The translations under genes and the position numbers were made by a program. Of a DNA stretch of 21,354 nucleotides, positions 7,665-15,330 are shown piece after piece; the first letter of the stretch is position 1; every line of letters starts with the position of its first letter. The notes below the pieces were generated by a model. The model was given only the letters and a program-made list of their open reading frames with translations, was not told the DNA's origin and made no database searches. Source of the stretch: Candidatus Fermentibacterota bacterium (GTDB taxonomy: Bacteria; JAFGKV01); NCBI GenBank assembly GCA_016928395.1, contig JAFGKV010000077.1, forward strand, positions 1 through 21,354, in the 5' to 3' direction.

Positions 7665-7670
7665 TCATCC

Positions 7671-8168
7671 GTGGACACAACCCCCGTCATCTTCTCGGGC
7701 ACCCACGCCTGTCTCGTTGACGACAAGGGGAGGCTCACGGTTCCCAAGAGCATGCGCGAACAGGTACCCTCAAGTCAAGAGAAGTACTGGGTCACCCTCA
7801 TGTTCCCCGAACGATGCGTGGCAGTGTACCCCGAGGCCCAGTGGCATCCAATCTACGCAAAGCGCGTCGATGAACTAGCGCAATCAGACACGCCGGAGAA
7901 TCGCGAGCGCTACCGGGCCGTGCTGGAGAAGACCTACACGGTCAGACCAGATACCCAGGGACGGTTCAAGGTACATCCTGCCCTCGCCAGGGCCGCAGGG
8001 CTGGAGGGGCAGATCCTGGCCATTGGATTCGGAGATCACGTCGAGTACTGGTCGCTCTCCCGGAGAGAGCAGTATGTGCGTTCCATGGGAGCTTCCGATG
8101 ACGACTCCTGTTTCCACTACGCCGATACCATTCGCGAAGACGGGGGCGGTGATGGGGTTGATCGGTGA
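7671..8168 (+). CDS. mraZ: transcriptional regulator MraZ
   Basis: MraZ is the DNA-binding regulator that opens most dcw clusters and typically represses its own operon. From the GTG at 7671 the protein is 165 residues. It has two SpoVT/AbrB-like halves. The first is IFSGTHACLVDDKGRLTVPKSMRE, ending in a typical CVAVYPEAQW. The second is VRPDTQGRFKVHPALARAAG followed by AIGFGDHVEYWS. The length and the paired DxxGR motifs fit the family. The C-terminal tail of about 30 residues (from RREQYVRSMG) is acidic and poorly conserved. A strong ribosome binding site, a promoter and candidate operator repeats precede it. Downstream, rsmH starts 120 nt away, the longest gap in the first part of the cluster. 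Confidence 0.93.
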   Translation: MDTTPVIFSGTHACLVDDKGRLTVPKSMREQVPSSQEKYWVTLMFPERCVAVYPEAQWHPIYAKRVDELAQSDTPENRERYRAVLEKTYTVRPDTQGRFKVHPALARAAGLEGQILAIGFGDHVEYWSLSRREQYVRSMGASDDDSCFHYADTIREDGGGDGVDR

Positions 8169-8288
8169 GTACTGCCACCCGCGCCCTCGATCCCCTTGTG
8201 CCGGTGACGTCGCCAGGGCCATGCCCAGAACCTTGGGCGCGGCGGTGCGGCGACACCCCAGCATTCTAACCTCTCCTTCCTTTCGGCA
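8169..8288 (+). other. mraZ-rsmH intergenic spacer
   Basis: These 120 nt hold no convincing gene. A small stem (GCCCA at 8223-8227 with TGGGC at 8234-8238) is visible, without a following T-run. The last 20 nt before rsmH are pyrimidine-rich and show no Shine-Dalgarno. Confidence 0.5.
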
Positions 8289-9206
8289 ATGAATGGGCGG
8301 CTTCCATGGCATGTATCGGTGATGGTTGCCGAGGTAATGGATGCGCTGAAGCCGGGCCCAGGAAGGGTTCTGGTGGATGCGACGGTCGGCGATGGGGGGC
8401 ATGCCATGGCCTGGCTTGAAGCCGGCGGCACTGTGGTGGGTATCGACCGGGATGGCGCCGCGATCCATCGTACCTCCCGGCGTCTGTCATCGTGGCACGA
8501 CAGAGTCCGCTTGGTGCATGGTTGTCTCTCGACTCTGTGTGACCTTGCACCAGGGGATCCTGCGCCCGATGGGGTGCTCATGGACTTAGGCACCTCGCGA
8601 ACTCAGATCGAAGACCCCGAGCGGGGATTCTCATACCAGTCAGACGGACCCCTGGATATGCGCATGGACCGATCAGCAGGTGTTGCGGTAGCCGCGCTGC
8701 TGCGAGGCGTCTCGGTAGCCACCCTGTCCGGATGGCTTGAGACATTGGGCGATGTACCCCATGCCCGGAGGGTCGCCCGCTCTATTCTGCACTGCGGCCC
8801 CCCTGAGACCTCCGCTGAGCTGATCGCCGCGGTGGAACACGTGGCGCCTCCACGGCTTCGGATCAAGTACCTCTCCTGTGTGTTCCAGGCGCTTCGGATA
8901 GTTGCCAATGACGAACTGAACGAACTCCGCCAAGGGCTTCTGGCATCAATCGATCTGCTGCGGCCCGGGGGTCGCATCGCGGTGCTCACATATCACTCCG
9001 GTGAGGAGCGAGCAGTACGGGCCATCTTCCGCCGGGAACAAGGCCAGTGCGTATGCCCGCCGGGGCTTCCCGTGTGCTCGTGCACACCACGCACACGGAT
9101 TCGTGCCATAGAGAAGGGACGACGACCCGCTACGGCGGAGGTCGCCGCGAATCCACGAGCTCGCAGCGCCCGGTTGTGGGTATCGGAGCGCACAGATGTT
9201 CAGTGA
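8289..9206 (+). CDS. rsmH: 16S rRNA (cytosine(1402)-N4)-methyltransferase RsmH
   Basis: RsmH (MraW) uses S-adenosylmethionine to methylate N4 of C1402 in the decoding centre of 16S rRNA. The 305-residue protein has the N-terminal HVSVMVAEVMDAL, the SAM-binding DATVGDGGHA and VGIDRD, GFSYQSDGPLDMRMD, FQALRIVANDELNEL, LTYHSGEERAVRAIF (family form: SFHSLEDR), a cysteine-rich CVCPPGLPVCSC, and the C-terminal NPRARSARLW. The length is typical. The ATG at 8289 lacks a visible ribosome binding site, but no other in-frame start sits before the conserved His-containing N-terminus. Second position after mraZ is its standard place in dcw clusters. It overlaps ftsL by 11 nt. Confidence 0.97.
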   Translation: MNGRLPWHVSVMVAEVMDALKPGPGRVLVDATVGDGGHAMAWLEAGGTVVGIDRDGAAIHRTSRRLSSWHDRVRLVHGCLSTLCDLAPGDPAPDGVLMDLGTSRTQIEDPERGFSYQSDGPLDMRMDRSAGVAVAALLRGVSVATLSGWLETLGDVPHARRVARSILHCGPPETSAELIAAVEHVAPPRLRIKYLSCVFQALRIVANDELNELRQGLLASIDLLRPGGRIAVLTYHSGEERAVRAIFRREQGQCVCPPGLPVCSCTPRTRIRAIEKGRRPATAEVAANPRARSARLWVSERTDVQ

Positions 9207-9630
9207 TGTCAGGGTTCAGGGAATCGCAGTTGCGATACTGGCGGTGATCTCGGCCGCTTTGCTGCTCGCGGTGGTCCAGCGGGCCACGATGATGCGGAAG
9301 CTTGAGGTGGACGTGCAGGCCACACGTGCCACGCGGGACAGCCTGGACGCCGCCGCGTCCTCGGCGCGGATCGACCTGGTTCGTCTGAGTAGAGCCGATA
9401 AGGTGTTCTGCGCCTTGCGTGACTCGGGTTTCGTCGTGGCCGATGCAGCCAGGGCCAGGTTCCTGCTCTACCCCGGGAAGGTTCCGGCGGGCGATGGTGT
9501 GCTCACCGGGCATTTGGCGGCGCAACTGAGAGAGGATCATCATACCGTACGTGGGAATGAGGCCTGGTTGTGGGGATGGGTGCGTCGTGTGCCGAGCGTG
9601 CATGCGACCGGGGGAGTCGTGGATGAATAG
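9196..9630 (+). CDS. ftsL: FtsL-like cell division protein
   Basis: This is a 144-residue bitopic protein. It has a short cytoplasmic N-terminus (MFSDVRVQG), one hydrophobic helix at about residues 8-28, and then a heptad-rich stretch at about 30-70 consistent with a coiled coil. FtsL sequences are poorly conserved, so the call rests on topology and on position exactly between rsmH and ftsI. FtsL bridges FtsQ and the FtsW-FtsI synthase and helps activate septal peptidoglycan synthesis. The C-terminal half (from about residue 75) is longer than in many FtsL proteins and I recognise nothing in it. It overlaps rsmH by 11 nt and ftsI by 8 nt. An unrelated small membrane protein cannot be excluded. 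Confidence 0.72.
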   Translation: MFSDVRVQGIAVAILAVISAALLLAVVQRATMMRKLEVDVQATRATRDSLDAAASSARIDLVRLSRADKVFCALRDSGFVVADAARARFLLYPGKVPAGDGVLTGHLAAQLREDHHTVRGNEAWLWGWVRRVPSVHATGGVVDE

Positions 9631-11197
9631 GCCCATTGACCACCGCAGTGATGTGCGTGCTCGGATCATGGTGATCGCGGGGCTACTGGCGTGGTTGGTC
9701 ATACAGGTACGTCTCGTCCAGATTCAAGTGGTGAAGTCAGAGGATCTTGCTCGCGACGTGGTCATCGACCGGGTCGAGTACATCCCCGCACAGCGGGGGC
9801 ATATCTGCGACCGCCACGGGCTGCCGCTGGCCATCAGCACGTTGGCCGTCGAACCACAGCAGGATTTGATGGTGAGGGGCCCCTACCGGCGGAGCTATCC
9901 CCTGGGAGCTACCGCGGCACCCGTGGTGGGATTGGTGGGATTCTCAACGCCCCATGGGTTCACGGGAAGGGAAGGCATAGAACTCCAGTATGAACCGCTG
10001 CTTCGGGGCACAGAAGGCAGAGTCCGCTACGTGATTACCGGCGCCGGCCGGTTCTGCAGCTTCGAACCTCTGAAAATCGATCGACTCCCCATTCCTGGAA
10101 CCTCGGTGTACCTCACCGTTGACGCCGTGTACCAAGCTCTGGCCCAGATCGAGGCCGAGTCGCTCCGGGTCCGGCATGGGGCGACATGGACTGGCATTCT
10201 TGTCATGCGTCCGGCCACCGGGGAGATTCTCGCCGCTGCCGCGTCTCCATGCGCGGATCCTGAGAACTTCGCGCCGGGTCTGAGTACGGCCAATCTGCTA
10301 TGGTCGCGTCAGTTCGAACCTGGCTCATCTTTCAAGGTAGTCACCCTTGCCGCGGCACTGGAGGGTGGCCTTGTCGCACCCGAGACAATGATCGACTGCG
10401 AGAACGGCGCCTGGGCGACGCCCGCCAAGACGTGGCACGACACCTCGCCGCTGGGCATTGTCCCGTTGAGAACCGCCGTGGCGAAGAGTTCCAACATAGC
10501 GGCCGCAAAACTAGGCATCGCGGTGGGATCAGACGCCTTTGTCAAACTCGCTCGGGACTTCGGGTTCGGAACGAAGACGAGCGGTCACTTGCACGCCGAG
10601 GCCGACGGCTATCTCCAGAACCCTGGTCCGCATCGCAGGTCATCCCTGGCTGCCATGGCCATGGGTCAGGGGTTGAGTGTCACTGGCGTGCAACTCCTCA
10701 ACGCATTCTGCTGCATTGCCAATGGCGGCCGGCTCATGCAGCCGCTGCTGGCATGCGGTGCAGAGGGGATTGAGCCAACCGTGGTGCGACAGGTCGTCTC
10801 GCCGACCACTGCTCGGATCATGACCGAACTGCTGCGTGGCGCCGTCGAAGGGGGCACGGGCGTCGAGGCTCGTCATCCCTGTTTCTCCGTAGCCGGCAAG
10901 ACTGGTACGGCACAGGTAGCCGGACGGGGCGGCGTGGGGTATCTACCCGATTCACACATCGCCAGTTTCGCGGGCTTCTTTCCTGTTGATTCCCCTCAGG
11001 TCGCCATTCTGGTGCTGGTAGCAGAGCCTCGCGGCGAGTACTACGGCGGCCGCGTGTGCGCTCCTGTCTTCAAGCGGATGGTTGATCACATGATCGCGGC
11101 TCCTGGGGGGTGTCTCTATCCCGCGCTGGCGGCCCGACTCTCGCTGGCTCCGCTCAACGGCTGGGTCAGTGTTTCACCGGATGTCGACCATGGATGA
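9623..11197 (+). CDS. ftsI: septal peptidoglycan transpeptidase FtsI (class B penicillin-binding protein)
   Basis: FtsI/PBP3 cross-links septal peptidoglycan in the periplasm together with FtsW. The ATG at 9623 has GGGGGAG 6 nt upstream and overlaps the ftsL stop. The product is 524 residues with a single TM anchor (about 13-34). Next comes the pedestal domain beginning PAQRGHICDRHGLPLA. The transpeptidase domain has SxxK as SSFK (235-238, catalytic serine 235), SSN (289-291) and KTG (426-428, AGKTGTAQVAG). GREGIELQYEPLLRG is the usual dimerisation-domain signature. No PASTA repeats follow, so it is a non-sporulation type. All active-site motifs are intact. It overlaps ftsW. A PBP2/MrdA identity is less likely given the cluster position. 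Confidence 0.95.
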   Translation: MNRPIDHRSDVRARIMVIAGLLAWLVIQVRLVQIQVVKSEDLARDVVIDRVEYIPAQRGHICDRHGLPLAISTLAVEPQQDLMVRGPYRRSYPLGATAAPVVGLVGFSTPHGFTGREGIELQYEPLLRGTEGRVRYVITGAGRFCSFEPLKIDRLPIPGTSVYLTVDAVYQALAQIEAESLRVRHGATWTGILVMRPATGEILAAAASPCADPENFAPGLSTANLLWSRQFEPGSSFKVVTLAAALEGGLVAPETMIDCENGAWATPAKTWHDTSPLGIVPLRTAVAKSSNIAAAKLGIAVGSDAFVKLARDFGFGTKTSGHLHAEADGYLQNPGPHRRSSLAAMAMGQGLSVTGVQLLNAFCCIANGGRLMQPLLACGAEGIEPTVVRQVVSPTTARIMTELLRGAVEGGTGVEARHPCFSVAGKTGTAQVAGRGGVGYLPDSHIASFAGFFPVDSPQVAILVLVAEPRGEYYGGRVCAPVFKRMVDHMIAAPGGCLYPALAARLSLAPLNGWVSVSPDVDHG

Positions 11198-12425
11198 GCG
11201 GTTCCGGCGGATCCCGCCATCCCGGCGGAACCGGCCAGACCTGTTTCTGCTCGGCGCCACAGTCCTTCTGGTCATTCTAGGCATTGCCGCCATGGCCAGC
11301 ATCAGCGATGCCCGCGTCGCCATGGGAAGAGAACCTGGCGCCATCCTCGGAAAGCACCTCACCAGACTTGGGTTGGGGATTCTTCTGTGTATCGCAGGAG
11401 CGCTGATCCCCGTGAATGCATGGCAGCACTACGCCAAGGGATTTCTCCTCGCAGCGTTGGCTCTTCTTCTGTTCTCCGTGCTCCCGAGATTCGGGCTGGG
11501 CATCGAGGGCGTGCATGTGGCACGGAACGGTGCATACCGATGGATACACATGGGATCGCTGTCGCTGATGCCGGGAGAGCTGTTCAAGGTGGCCTTGGTC
11601 ATGTGGCTCTCCCACTTCCTTTCCCTCACGAGGATCAGGCCCGAGCGGCTCAAAGACTTGCTCTACCCGGTGATACTGTGCGGTACTGCTGTGCTGTTCT
11701 TCATTCTTCAGCCAGCCCTCAGCACCGCCGCGGGCGTCATCAGTGTGGCGGCGGCGATGCTCTACCTGGCCGGCGGCCCCACACCGCGGCTTCGCGTGCT
11801 GGCGTGTGGCGGCGTCGCAGTGGTCGGTTCCTTGATGCTGCTGAGTGCTTCCAGCAGTTCGTTGGCCACTCACGCGCCCGAGGCTTCCGAGACGACGGGA
11901 CTCGGGGTAATCCGAGCGTCAGAGGAATCTCCACCCCTGTTGACGTATGTACGGGGACGGCTCAGGGAATATGTCTTTCCCTGGAAGTGGTCGCCGCGAC
12001 GATTGTGCTATCACGCGCGCCAGAGTCTGATCGCTCTGGGATTCGGCGGGCTCACAGGGCAAGGGCTGGGGAATGGCCGCCATTCGTACGGGCGTCTGCC
12101 CGAGTCCCACACTGACTACCCCCTGGCGGCCATCGGAGAGGAACTGGGCCTTCTCGGCACCACCGTCGTGGTGGTGGCATGGAGCGTGATCTTCCTCCGA
12201 GGTATGCGCATCGCCCGCAACGCCGCCCACCTGTACTCATTTCTGCTGGCCGCAGGGTTGACGTTGAACTTGGCGCTGTTTGCCGTGGCAAATGCCGCGG
12301 TTGTCACCGCTCTGGTACCCGTGACCGGTCAGGGCATGCCCCTCGTTTCATACGGAGGGGTGGGCACTGCGGTGAACCTCTTCTCCATCGGCGTCATCGA
12401 CGCAGTGAACCGCAGCAAGACATGA
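11190..12425 (+). CDS. ftsW: SEDS-family peptidoglycan glycosyltransferase FtsW
   Basis: FtsW polymerises lipid II at the septum together with FtsI. The 411 residues form about ten hydrophobic helices. The key loop is YGRLPESHTDYPLAAIGEELG; its Asp (310) corresponds to the catalytic aspartate of RodA/FtsW. Further marks are SLIALGFGGLTGQGLG and the C-terminal GQGMPLVSYGG. Two normally conserved sites are changed: QPDxGT reads QPALST (174-179), losing the acidic residue, and QPSE reads MPGE. Alternative starts are the ATG at 11181 and a GTG at 11169; I used 11190 because its 8-nt overlap with ftsI matches neighbouring junctions, but the ribosome binding site is weak for all three. The stop overlaps the murB start by 4 nt. 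FtsW rather than RodA is inferred from context. Confidence 0.92.
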   Translation: MDERFRRIPPSRRNRPDLFLLGATVLLVILGIAAMASISDARVAMGREPGAILGKHLTRLGLGILLCIAGALIPVNAWQHYAKGFLLAALALLLFSVLPRFGLGIEGVHVARNGAYRWIHMGSLSLMPGELFKVALVMWLSHFLSLTRIRPERLKDLLYPVILCGTAVLFFILQPALSTAAGVISVAAAMLYLAGGPTPRLRVLACGGVAVVGSLMLLSASSSSLATHAPEASETTGLGVIRASEESPPLLTYVRGRLREYVFPWKWSPRRLCYHARQSLIALGFGGLTGQGLGNGRHSYGRLPESHTDYPLAAIGEELGLLGTTVVVVAWSVIFLRGMRIARNAAHLYSFLLAAGLTLNLALFAVANAAVVTALVPVTGQGMPLVSYGGVGTAVNLFSIGVIDAVNRSKT

Positions 12426-13327
12426 GGTCCCTCGACGCTGTCGCCCGGCATATGAGCGCCATCGAGGGGCTTGTGGTTCGCACGGACGAGCCCCTTTCCC
12501 GTCACACCAGTTTCTGTCTGGGCGGCCCGGCGCGCGTGTGGGTGGCGCCGTCATCCGTGGAGCAGCTGCAACAGGTGGCCAGGGCAGTGCCAAAGGACGC
12601 CTGGGCGATCATTGGAGCAGGCACCAATGTGCTCTGCGACGACAGCGGATTCGAGGGCGTTGTGGTCTGTACCCGATCGCTCAGGGGTAGCAGTGTGGAG
12701 GGTCGGGAGGTCCGGGCTCTGGCAGGTACCGTCTTGACCGACGTGATACGTCTTTCCGTGGAGGGCGGCCTATCGGGATTGGAGAGGCTGTGGGGCATAC
12801 CGGGTACGGTGGGCGGCGCCATTGCCGGCAATGCCGGCGCGTTCGGAGCCGAGACCTTTGACTGTCTTCAACGAGTCACTCTGATCGCACGGGGGGGAGC
12901 ACTGGTCCCACAGGAGGTCGGTGATCTGACCTTCGGCTATCGCAGTGGAGGCGTCCCGGCAGGTCACGCGATCGTGGAGGCCACTTGGCGTCTTGAACCT
13001 GGCGATGTCGGGGCCATGCGGGCCGCAATGGACAGCATTCGGGAACGCCGATCTGCCACACAGCCATGGAGTCAACCCACTGCCGGTTGTGTATTCCGCA
13101 ACCCGAAAGGCGACTCCGCCGGCAGGCTTATCGATCACGCCGGCCTCAAGGGCGCCAGGGTGGGAGGTGCTGTGGTGTCAGCGCTTCATGGCAACTTCAT
13201 CGTGCTTGACGGGCCGGCATGCGCCAGCGATGTGCGCGAGTTGATTCGATACGTGAGGGAAAGGGTGCGCGACGTGACGGGTGTGTCCCTGGAGACAGAG
13301 TTGAAGATGATTGGGAGTGACGCATGA
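12422..13327 (+). CDS. murB: UDP-N-acetylenolpyruvoylglucosamine reductase MurB
   Basis: MurB is the FAD enzyme that uses NADPH to reduce UDP-GlcNAc-enolpyruvate to UDP-MurNAc in the cytoplasm. The 301-residue protein has RHTSFCLGGPA, IGAGTNVL and GIPGTVGGAIAGNAGAFG (FAD-binding domain). FGYR supplies the catalytic Tyr-Arg pair (173-174). TAGCVFRNP follows, then SAGRLIDHAGLKG, ALHGNFIV and LETELKMIG with the catalytic Glu (291). The proton-donating residue that is usually serine (GSVFKNP) is cysteine 223 here. Length and layout fit the shorter type II MurB. It is joined to ftsW and to ftsQ by ATGA overlaps and is the only Mur precursor enzyme in this cluster. Confidence 0.97.
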   Translation: MRSLDAVARHMSAIEGLVVRTDEPLSRHTSFCLGGPARVWVAPSSVEQLQQVARAVPKDAWAIIGAGTNVLCDDSGFEGVVVCTRSLRGSSVEGREVRALAGTVLTDVIRLSVEGGLSGLERLWGIPGTVGGAIAGNAGAFGAETFDCLQRVTLIARGGALVPQEVGDLTFGYRSGGVPAGHAIVEATWRLEPGDVGAMRAAMDSIRERRSATQPWSQPTAGCVFRNPKGDSAGRLIDHAGLKGARVGGAVVSALHGNFIVLDGPACASDVRELIRYVRERVRDVTGVSLETELKMIGSDA

Positions 13328-14013
13328 TGCGGGCGGCGATCCTCTCGGTTACCTGTATCCTCGGGCTTGGCGTGTGCCAGAACCTTAGACATCTCGGCAT
13401 GACCGTTCGCCAGGTACATGTGGACGGGGCCCGGCTTCTCCCGGCATCGGTCTTGGATGAGATCACCGGTTCGGCCCTCGGCCGCCCCATGAGCGCGGAC
13501 ACCCGTGATGAGCTGCGGGGGCGGTTCGAGGCCCACTGGCTGGTGGAGCGGGCCGAGATCAGGCGGCAGTGGCCCCGATCCATCATTGTCCGGCTCACCG
13601 AACGACGGGTCATGGCCCGGTGTGCCGGGCAACCCCCAGTGGTCATCGACGAATCGGGAGTTTCATGGACCCACGAGGGCATACCGGCCATGTTGCCAAT
13701 GCTCCAAGGATGGACCCAGCAAGATTCCGATGCGTGGCGGCCCGCGATTCAGGCCATGGAATGCCTGGCCACGGCGCCACAGATGTGGGCAGGGAGCATA
13801 GTTGAGGCGCCTCCACGGAACCGGAGCATACATGTCGTGTGCCCGAATGAGGGGATCAGATTGCGCCTTCCGTGTCCGCCGGACGAGGGTCTCATCCACC
13901 GAGTCGCATATCTTCCGACAGTGATTGCTGATGTGCGGGCGAGGGGCGGGAAGGCGGCGCTGGTCGACCTCCGGTGGGTCAATCAGATCGTGGTGGCAGA
14001 GGCGGCGGAATGA
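13324..14013 (+). CDS. ftsQ: FtsQ/DivIB-like cell division protein with POTRA domain
   Basis: This is a 229-residue bitopic protein with almost no cytoplasmic part: a hydrophobic segment at residues 3-18 begins right after the start. A POTRA-like domain follows at about 28-95 (VRQVHVDGARLLPASVLDEITG, then VERAEIRRQWPRSIIVRLTERR). The rest is a beta-rich domain ending in LVDLRWVNQIVV, typical of FtsQ. FtsQ links the early Z-ring proteins to FtsL and the FtsW-FtsI synthase. The ATG at 13324 overlaps the murB stop (ATGA) and has GGGAG 6 nt upstream. Position between murB and ftsA is the classic one. A cleaved signal peptide instead of a signal anchor cannot be excluded from sequence. Confidence 0.9.
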   Translation: MMRAAILSVTCILGLGVCQNLRHLGMTVRQVHVDGARLLPASVLDEITGSALGRPMSADTRDELRGRFEAHWLVERAEIRRQWPRSIIVRLTERRVMARCAGQPPVVIDESGVSWTHEGIPAMLPMLQGWTQQDSDAWRPAIQAMECLATAPQMWAGSIVEAPPRNRSIHVVCPNEGIRLRLPCPPDEGLIHRVAYLPTVIADVRARGGKAALVDLRWVNQIVVAEAAE

Positions 14014-15245
14014 GGCGATTTCGGGTTCACAATACGTTCGCGGCTCTGGACGTAGGGACGTCTAAGGTTGCTTGCTTCGTGGGACGTTGTGACGGCCGGG
14101 ATGGAATTGAAGTGCTTGGCATGGGGGTGGTTCCCTCCGAGGGCATGAGGAGCGGAGCGGTCAGTAGCGTCGGTGTGGCGGCCGAGTGCATCCGTGCCAG
14201 CATCGCCGAAGCCGAAGCGTCCAGCAACGCCCGGGTGAGGAGTGTGGTCGCCGGAATAGCAGGAGGCGAGGTCAAGAGTCGTCCCTTCCAAAGCGAGTTA
14301 GCATTGGGTGAACGGAGCCGGGAAATCGTTCCCAGGGACATCATCCGTCTCCGAGAGAAGATCCGGGCGAGCACCATCTCGGGGGACGAGGTGCTCTTGC
14401 ACATCGAGCCGCAAGAGTACGTCATCGACGGTCGTACGGTCAGCGCGAATCCGCTGGGCATGTGGGGCATCCGGATCGAGCTCAACTCCCTGGTGGTTAC
14501 TGCATCCCTGGCATGGGTAAACAACCTGCGCCGGTCCATCCAGCTCGCCGGCGTTGCCACTACCGATCTGGTGCTCGAGCCGCTGGCATCAGCCGACGCG
14601 GTGTTCGATGATGATGAGCGCATGCTCGGTGCGGCCCTCATCGACATGGGCGGAGGCACCAGCGACGTGGCGTTGTTTCAACGAGGCGCTATCCGGTCCA
14701 GTGTCGTGATATCCCTCGGCGGAGAACTGGTCACCCGCGATCTTGCCATGGTCCTGCGCGCTCCCATGTCGGCGGCAGAGGACCTGAAGGTACGGGTAGG
14801 ATTGGTGCACACGGCCCTCGGTGACGAGGAGGAAACCGTGGAGGTCGCCGGGATCGGTGAGACTCCCACGCGCACCATCCCTGTGTCCTTGGTGGGCGAG
14901 ATCATTCGCGCGCGGATCGAGGAGATACTAGAACAGGTTGCGGCCGTACTGGATGCGAAAACTTTCCGTGAGCCCCTGGCCGGCGGGATAGTCCTGACAG
15001 GCGGCGCCTCCAAGATGAAAGGGCTGCTTCCCCTTGCACAGCGCATACTCCGCATGCCCACTCGCTGCGGGTATCCCCGCCGAGTCACTGGTGTGCCGGA
15101 GCTCTTGGGATCACCTGAACACGCTACTGGAATGGGTCTCCTCCGCCGGGCCTCCACTCTGTACCAGAACTCCGGAAGCGGGGCCGGTTCCTCTGTGCCC
15201 AACGTGTGGCACTGGCTCAAAGAGCGCTGGAAGGAATTGGGATGA
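14010..15245 (+). CDS. ftsA: cell division protein FtsA (actin-like Z-ring membrane anchor)
   Basis: FtsA tethers FtsZ filaments to the inner membrane and recruits later division proteins. The ATG at 14010 overlaps the ftsQ stop (ATGA) and has GAGG about 8 nt upstream, giving 411 residues. Actin-fold nucleotide motifs are ALDVGTSKVACFVG (phosphate 1), DMGGGTSDVALF (phosphate 2) and VLTGGASKMKGL (adenosine). SHS2/1C-domain features lie between about 75 and 155. The C-terminus, NVWHWLKERWKELG, is an amphipathic helix rich in Trp, Lys and Arg of the type used for membrane targeting. All parts expected of a working FtsA are present. It is followed by an 85-nt gap with a hairpin before ftsZ. Confidence 0.97.
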   Translation: MRRFRVHNTFAALDVGTSKVACFVGRCDGRDGIEVLGMGVVPSEGMRSGAVSSVGVAAECIRASIAEAEASSNARVRSVVAGIAGGEVKSRPFQSELALGERSREIVPRDIIRLREKIRASTISGDEVLLHIEPQEYVIDGRTVSANPLGMWGIRIELNSLVVTASLAWVNNLRRSIQLAGVATTDLVLEPLASADAVFDDDERMLGAALIDMGGGTSDVALFQRGAIRSSVVISLGGELVTRDLAMVLRAPMSAAEDLKVRVGLVHTALGDEEETVEVAGIGETPTRTIPVSLVGEIIRARIEEILEQVAAVLDAKTFREPLAGGIVLTGGASKMKGLLPLAQRILRMPTRCGYPRRVTGVPELLGSPEHATGMGLLRRASTLYQNSGSGAGSSVPNVWHWLKERWKELG

Positions 15246-15290
15246 TCATCTGCCATACGCACGGTCTACTACTATGGATTAGGTCTCGTC

Positions 15291-15311
15291 TCGGCCATCC
15301 GAGGATGCCGA
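15291..15311 (+). other. RNA hairpin just upstream of the ftsZ ribosome binding site
   Basis: TCGGCCATCC (15291-15300) pairs with GGATGCCGA (15303-15311) except for one bulged C, giving about 9 base pairs closed by a very tight loop. No T-run follows, so it is unlikely to be a terminator. The purine-rich ftsZ ribosome binding site starts about 4 nt later. Confidence 0.5.
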
Positions 15312-15330
15312 AGGAAAGGGAAGGCACACA

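Larger units (their letters stand above)
7461..7670. promoter_or_regulatory. divergent promoter and operator region between the EIIA operon and mraZ
   Basis: These 210 nt separate the two head-to-head operons. They hold the mraZ promoter, a 13-bp perfect palindrome, phased CCC(A/T) repeats, a plus-strand TATAAT at 7580-7585 with no good -35 box, and a minus-strand TATTAT at 7586-7581 that could serve the EIIA operon with only a weak -35. The sequence is locally AT-richer than its surroundings, as expected for promoters. Confidence 0.7.

Noticed and set aside
7530-7670. Longer MraZ start at 7530
   Set aside because: It would place the promoter inside the coding region. The GTG at 7671 has an excellent ribosome binding site and matches the family N-terminus.
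12179-12421. N-terminal extension of MurB inside ftsW
   Set aside because: It is an out-of-frame reading of ftsW. The ATG at 12422 forms the same ATGA overlap seen at neighbouring junctions.
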